A stretch of 64,000 nt of DNA from Rugalucina vietnamica. Taxonomy: Eukaryota > Mollusca > Bivalvia > Lucinida > Lucinidae. This document shows, piece after piece, positions 61,561-64,000 of the stretch. The position numbers and the translations under genes were made by a program. The stretch covers positions 42,291,883 through 42,355,882 of the forward strand of contig OZ024879.1 of assembly GCA_964017185.1 (NCBI GenBank), read 5' to 3'. Numbering within the stretch: position 1 is the first letter of the stretch; each line of letters opens with the position of its first letter. The notes under the pieces are model-generated. The model saw nothing but the letters and a program-made list of their open reading frames with translations, had not been told where the DNA came from and searched no databases.

Positions 61561-64000
61561 GTTTTTGTCATTTATTCTTTATCAAGTCTTCCAATCATAC
61601 AATACAAATACATGGTATATATATATTACATTGCGTGAACATCGATGCATAAATAGTTTATGCACATTGTTACATGTGTAGCTCGAGTTGGAGAATAAAC
61701 TTTAGTTCTTTTCTAAATTTAGACATGACTAAAACATTAATGCTGTTGATATAACCACCTTTTAGTTCATTGCAAGTACATGTATTAATTTTCCACAAAG
61801 ATGTTCACGCAATTACGCTCCGTTATAATACGATTTCAAAGAGTAATGAAAACCCATTGGACTGGGAGACTTAACATTGAATATTCTAAGGAAAAATGAA
61901 AAAAAAAGAGAAAAATGAAAAAAAGAGGGGAAAAGTATGTATCCATGGCGTACCTTTTAAGTTGTAGGTAGCACAAATGACTTTTTTCGTCCTTTAGCCG
62001 TACAGAGACTGGTCAAAAATTACGGTTCATATGGTTTGTTATCTTGATCTTAAAGTTGTTAAAATATTTTTATGAGATTGTTGTTAATTAGCAATGCGTA
62101 TTAATTGCCATTTTCTTTGATGAACTTCTACTTTGTCTTTAGAAAGAGCAATGTATTCTTCTAATTCTCTTGTTTGCTGCAATAAAACTTAGAAAACCAT
62201 TTATATCTGGTACTTCCGATTTATATTTTGAGGAAAAGATATATTGTTTTACTAAAAGTATTATAAAAATAAAGACTTAATTTTTAATTTTGTTTTTGAA
62301 ACTTGTTCCAAAACTTATATTAAAGTAGTTCAGCTGAATATCAATGTTATTGAATGTCAGGATTTCTTGAATTTTAGACCATAATGCCTGTATATACCAA
62401 CAATGCCAAAATAAATGGAAGTTGGTTTCTTCCTGCATAGAGCAAAAATCACATAATACTGATGGGGTTAATTTACATTTAAATAAATATTTATTGTTAG
62501 GTAATATTCTCATGAGGTATTTATATTGGAAATTCCTTAGTTTAACATCGATTGTACAATTGAAGCTCATTAAATAAAACTGGGGCCAATTCAACTCTTG
62601 CTGCGGGAATTCTTTAGCCCATTTTTCTTCCGCCTTGATGTTGTTAACAGTTGCATTTTTAAATTGTAAGTTATACAGAGTTTTGTTCACCGAACCTTTT
62701 TGCTGAGTTACAGCGTTTAATGCTTTGTTTATTTTTTCAGTTAAAATGTTGTGGTTTTCAGTCTTTAATTTATTCTTCCAAGCTTTCGGTATGTTTGAAA
62801 CTATGTTGTAATACTTAAGGAAATCGTTTTCAGATATACCATACAAATCTTTAAGTTGGTTAACTGTATAAAATTGTCTTGTTCTAAAGTCATATATATG
62901 TTCTGTTAGTTTTATTCCCTTATCATACCAGTCCCGGTAAAAGAGAATATTATTATTGCATTTTATTTGTGAATTATTCCATATTATTTCCTTTGTAACT
63001 GTTTTTGTAGATCCATTTTCATTAATTTTACACCATGCCGTTAACACATCTCGTAGAAATAAATTATTCTTTGCAATCTGACTACAGTCCTCTGTGTTTA
63101 ACGTACTTTCTAATATTACCTTCCCTCCGAATGCATTTAATTTTTCGATGTAAAACTCTTTCCATATACCTTTATTGCTATCATCGAATATTCTTTTAAC
63201 CCATCCAGCTTTTAGAGCCCATATAAAGTAATCTATATTAATCATTCTAAGACCTCCATTCTTGTAATCTTGCATTATGGTTGAACGTTTAATTTTATCT
63301 GGTTTAGACTCCCATATAAATTTAAAAATTTCAGATTTAATTTGTTTTAAAATATCTACCGGTGGAGTGTTTAATACCGTCAACGGATAAATAAGTTTCG
63401 GTAAAGCAAAAGTTTTCACTACAGTAACTTTTCCCATTAAAGACAGTTTTCTGTGGTTCCAACGTTTAAGGCAGTTTACAAAATCGTTCAATTTTGGTAT
63501 CCAATTATTTTCTATCAATTTATGTTTGTCGGTTGAAAAAATAATTCCTAATGTTTTGGCGGAATCAGAGGTCCACACGAATCTAATGTTTTTCAAATGC
63601 TGAATATCTGTATATCTCAATGAACCCACTCTTAAAATAATGGTTTTATTAACATTAAGTTTTAGACCAGAAATTAATTTAAAATCATCAAGTATTTGTA
63701 TGAGTGCTTTGAAGGATTTTAGTGAACCATCCATTGCGAAAGTAGCGTCATCTGCAAACATAGTACATTTAAATTCTCTTCCGTTTATTTTTATCACTGT
63801 TATATCTTGATCTTTATTCAGTGTTGAAGATAGAATTTCAATACACAGTATAAACAGATAAGGAGACAGGGGACACCCCTGTCTCACGCCTCTACTTACA
63901 GAGAAAAAATCTGACATTACTCCTGCATTTTGTACGCAACTGTTTGCTCCCTGGTAAAAACATTTAACCCATTTTATAATATCCGGACCAAAATTAAAAG
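61561..64000 (-). mobile_element. L1-like LINE, 3' part (runs off the window)
   Basis: Minus strand: the ORF2 C-terminal two-thirds, then a C-terminal tail and a 3' UTR of about 500 bp. The 5' part lies beyond 64000. The left limit is approximate, because no target duplication can be checked with one end missing. Confidence 0.75.
62277..64000 (-). CDS. L1-like ORF2, partial (reverse transcriptase and C-terminal domain)
   Basis: The frame is open to the window edge (first internal Met at 63917, preceded by in-frame F-Y-Q-G-A-N-S-C). RT motifs G-V-R-Q-G-C-P-L-S-P-Y-L-F-I and F-A-D-D-A-T-F (catalytic Asp pair) are intact. A long thumb/connection region follows with W-N-H-R-K-L-S-L-M-G-K-V-T-V-V-K-T and F-I-W-E-S-K-P-D-K-I. 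A C-terminal C-D-F-C-x(8)-H-x3-H-C zinc motif comes next; there is no RNase H. This fits the L1/Tx1 group. After the TAA (62277), the minus strand continues with tail-like sequence (K-Y-K-S-E-V-P-D-I-N-G-F, then Q-Q-T-R-E-L-E-E-Y-I-A-L-S-K-D-K-V) in two frames to about 62085. The stop and one frame change therefore mark an otherwise well-preserved, probably inactive copy. Confidence 0.9.
   Translation of the reverse strand, partial: FNFGPDIIKWVKCFYQGANSCVQNAGVMSDFFSVSRGVRQGCPLSPYLFILCIEILSSTLNKDQDITVIKINGREFKCTMFADDATFAMDGSLKSFKALIQILDDFKLISGLKLNVNKTIILRVGSLRYTDIQHLKNIRFVWTSDSAKTLGIIFSTDKHKLIENNWIPKLNDFVNCLKRWNHRKLSLMGKVTVVKTFALPKLIYPLTVLNTPPVDILKQIKSEIFKFIWESKPDKIKRSTIMQDYKNGGLRMINIDYFIWALKAGWVKRIFDDSNKGIWKEFYIEKLNAFGGKVILESTLNTEDCSQIAKNNLFLRDVLTAWCKINENGSTKTVTKEIIWNNSQIKCNNNILFYRDWYDKGIKLTEHIYDFRTRQFYTVNQLKDLYGISENDFLKYYNIVSNIPKAWKNKLKTENHNILTEKINKALNAVTQQKGSVNKTLYNLQFKNATVNNIKAEEKWAKEFPQQELNWPQFYLMSFNCTIDVKLRNFQYKYLMRILPNNKYLFKCKLTPSVLCDFCSMQEETNFHLFWHCWYIQALWSKIQEILTFNNIDIQLNYFNISFGTSFKNKIKN

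Overview
The window is animal (eukaryotic) DNA, most likely from a bivalve mollusc. It is AT-rich, has GT-AG introns and AATAAA signals, no operons, and is dominated by transposable elements. The bivalve assignment is inference: the element set (an I-clade/Nimb-like LINE with a GATT-repeat tail, gag-bearing LTR elements, a protein-primed polymerase fossil, tandem units with a TGACCTTGAGGTCA core) and several short repeats look like those I associate with bivalves. No marker gene proves it.

Layout. 1-20 kb: mostly non-coding, with a possible terminal exon (529-700), LTR-element remains (6.2-7.7 kb) with an ORF carrying repeated S/T-A-[H/Q]-R-P motifs and a second such ORF at 9.8-10.2 kb, several copies of a dispersed SINE-like family (family A), MITE-like elements (family C) and tRNA-like sequences. 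20.4-29.7 kb, minus strand: a broken family-B DNA polymerase fossil (Polinton/Maverick-like) with C2H2, tandem-repeat and small-domain pieces upstream. A gag-only LTR retrotransposon with a 5-bp target duplication sits inside it, as do a family A copy and a 65-bp LINE tail flanked by a 110-bp duplication. 30-37 kb: the most host-like stretch. It has candidate exons for a small single-pass membrane protein, a clear three-exon gene for a 73-residue protein (32290-33416), and an antisense Mutator-like transposase with one intron and two frameshifts.

40.6-49.8 kb: a large composite. About 500-bp inverted arms flanked by an 11-bp repeat enclose a satellite array of about 188-bp units. A full-length LINE with two open ORFs and a 12-bp target duplication interrupts this array. 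Removing the LINE restores the 188-bp spacing exactly.

50-64 kb: a short near-perfect hairpin, a Ty3/Gypsy-like gag fossil with its LTR, an opposite-strand pol fossil, a good 217-bp coding exon (54512-54728), a 27-bp minisatellite in an apparent exon, paired family C elements, a tandem array with nuclear-receptor-like palindromes, two full-length family A copies, and an L1-like ORF2 running off the right edge.

There is no CRISPR array, phage or bacterial feature. The strongest direct results are the nested insertions (LTR element in polymerase fossil, LINE in satellite in foldback), which are proven by target duplications and restored periodicity. The least explained are the foldback satellite composite, the RPP-repeat ORFs, the 110-bp duplication around the LINE tail, and the 73-residue gene.
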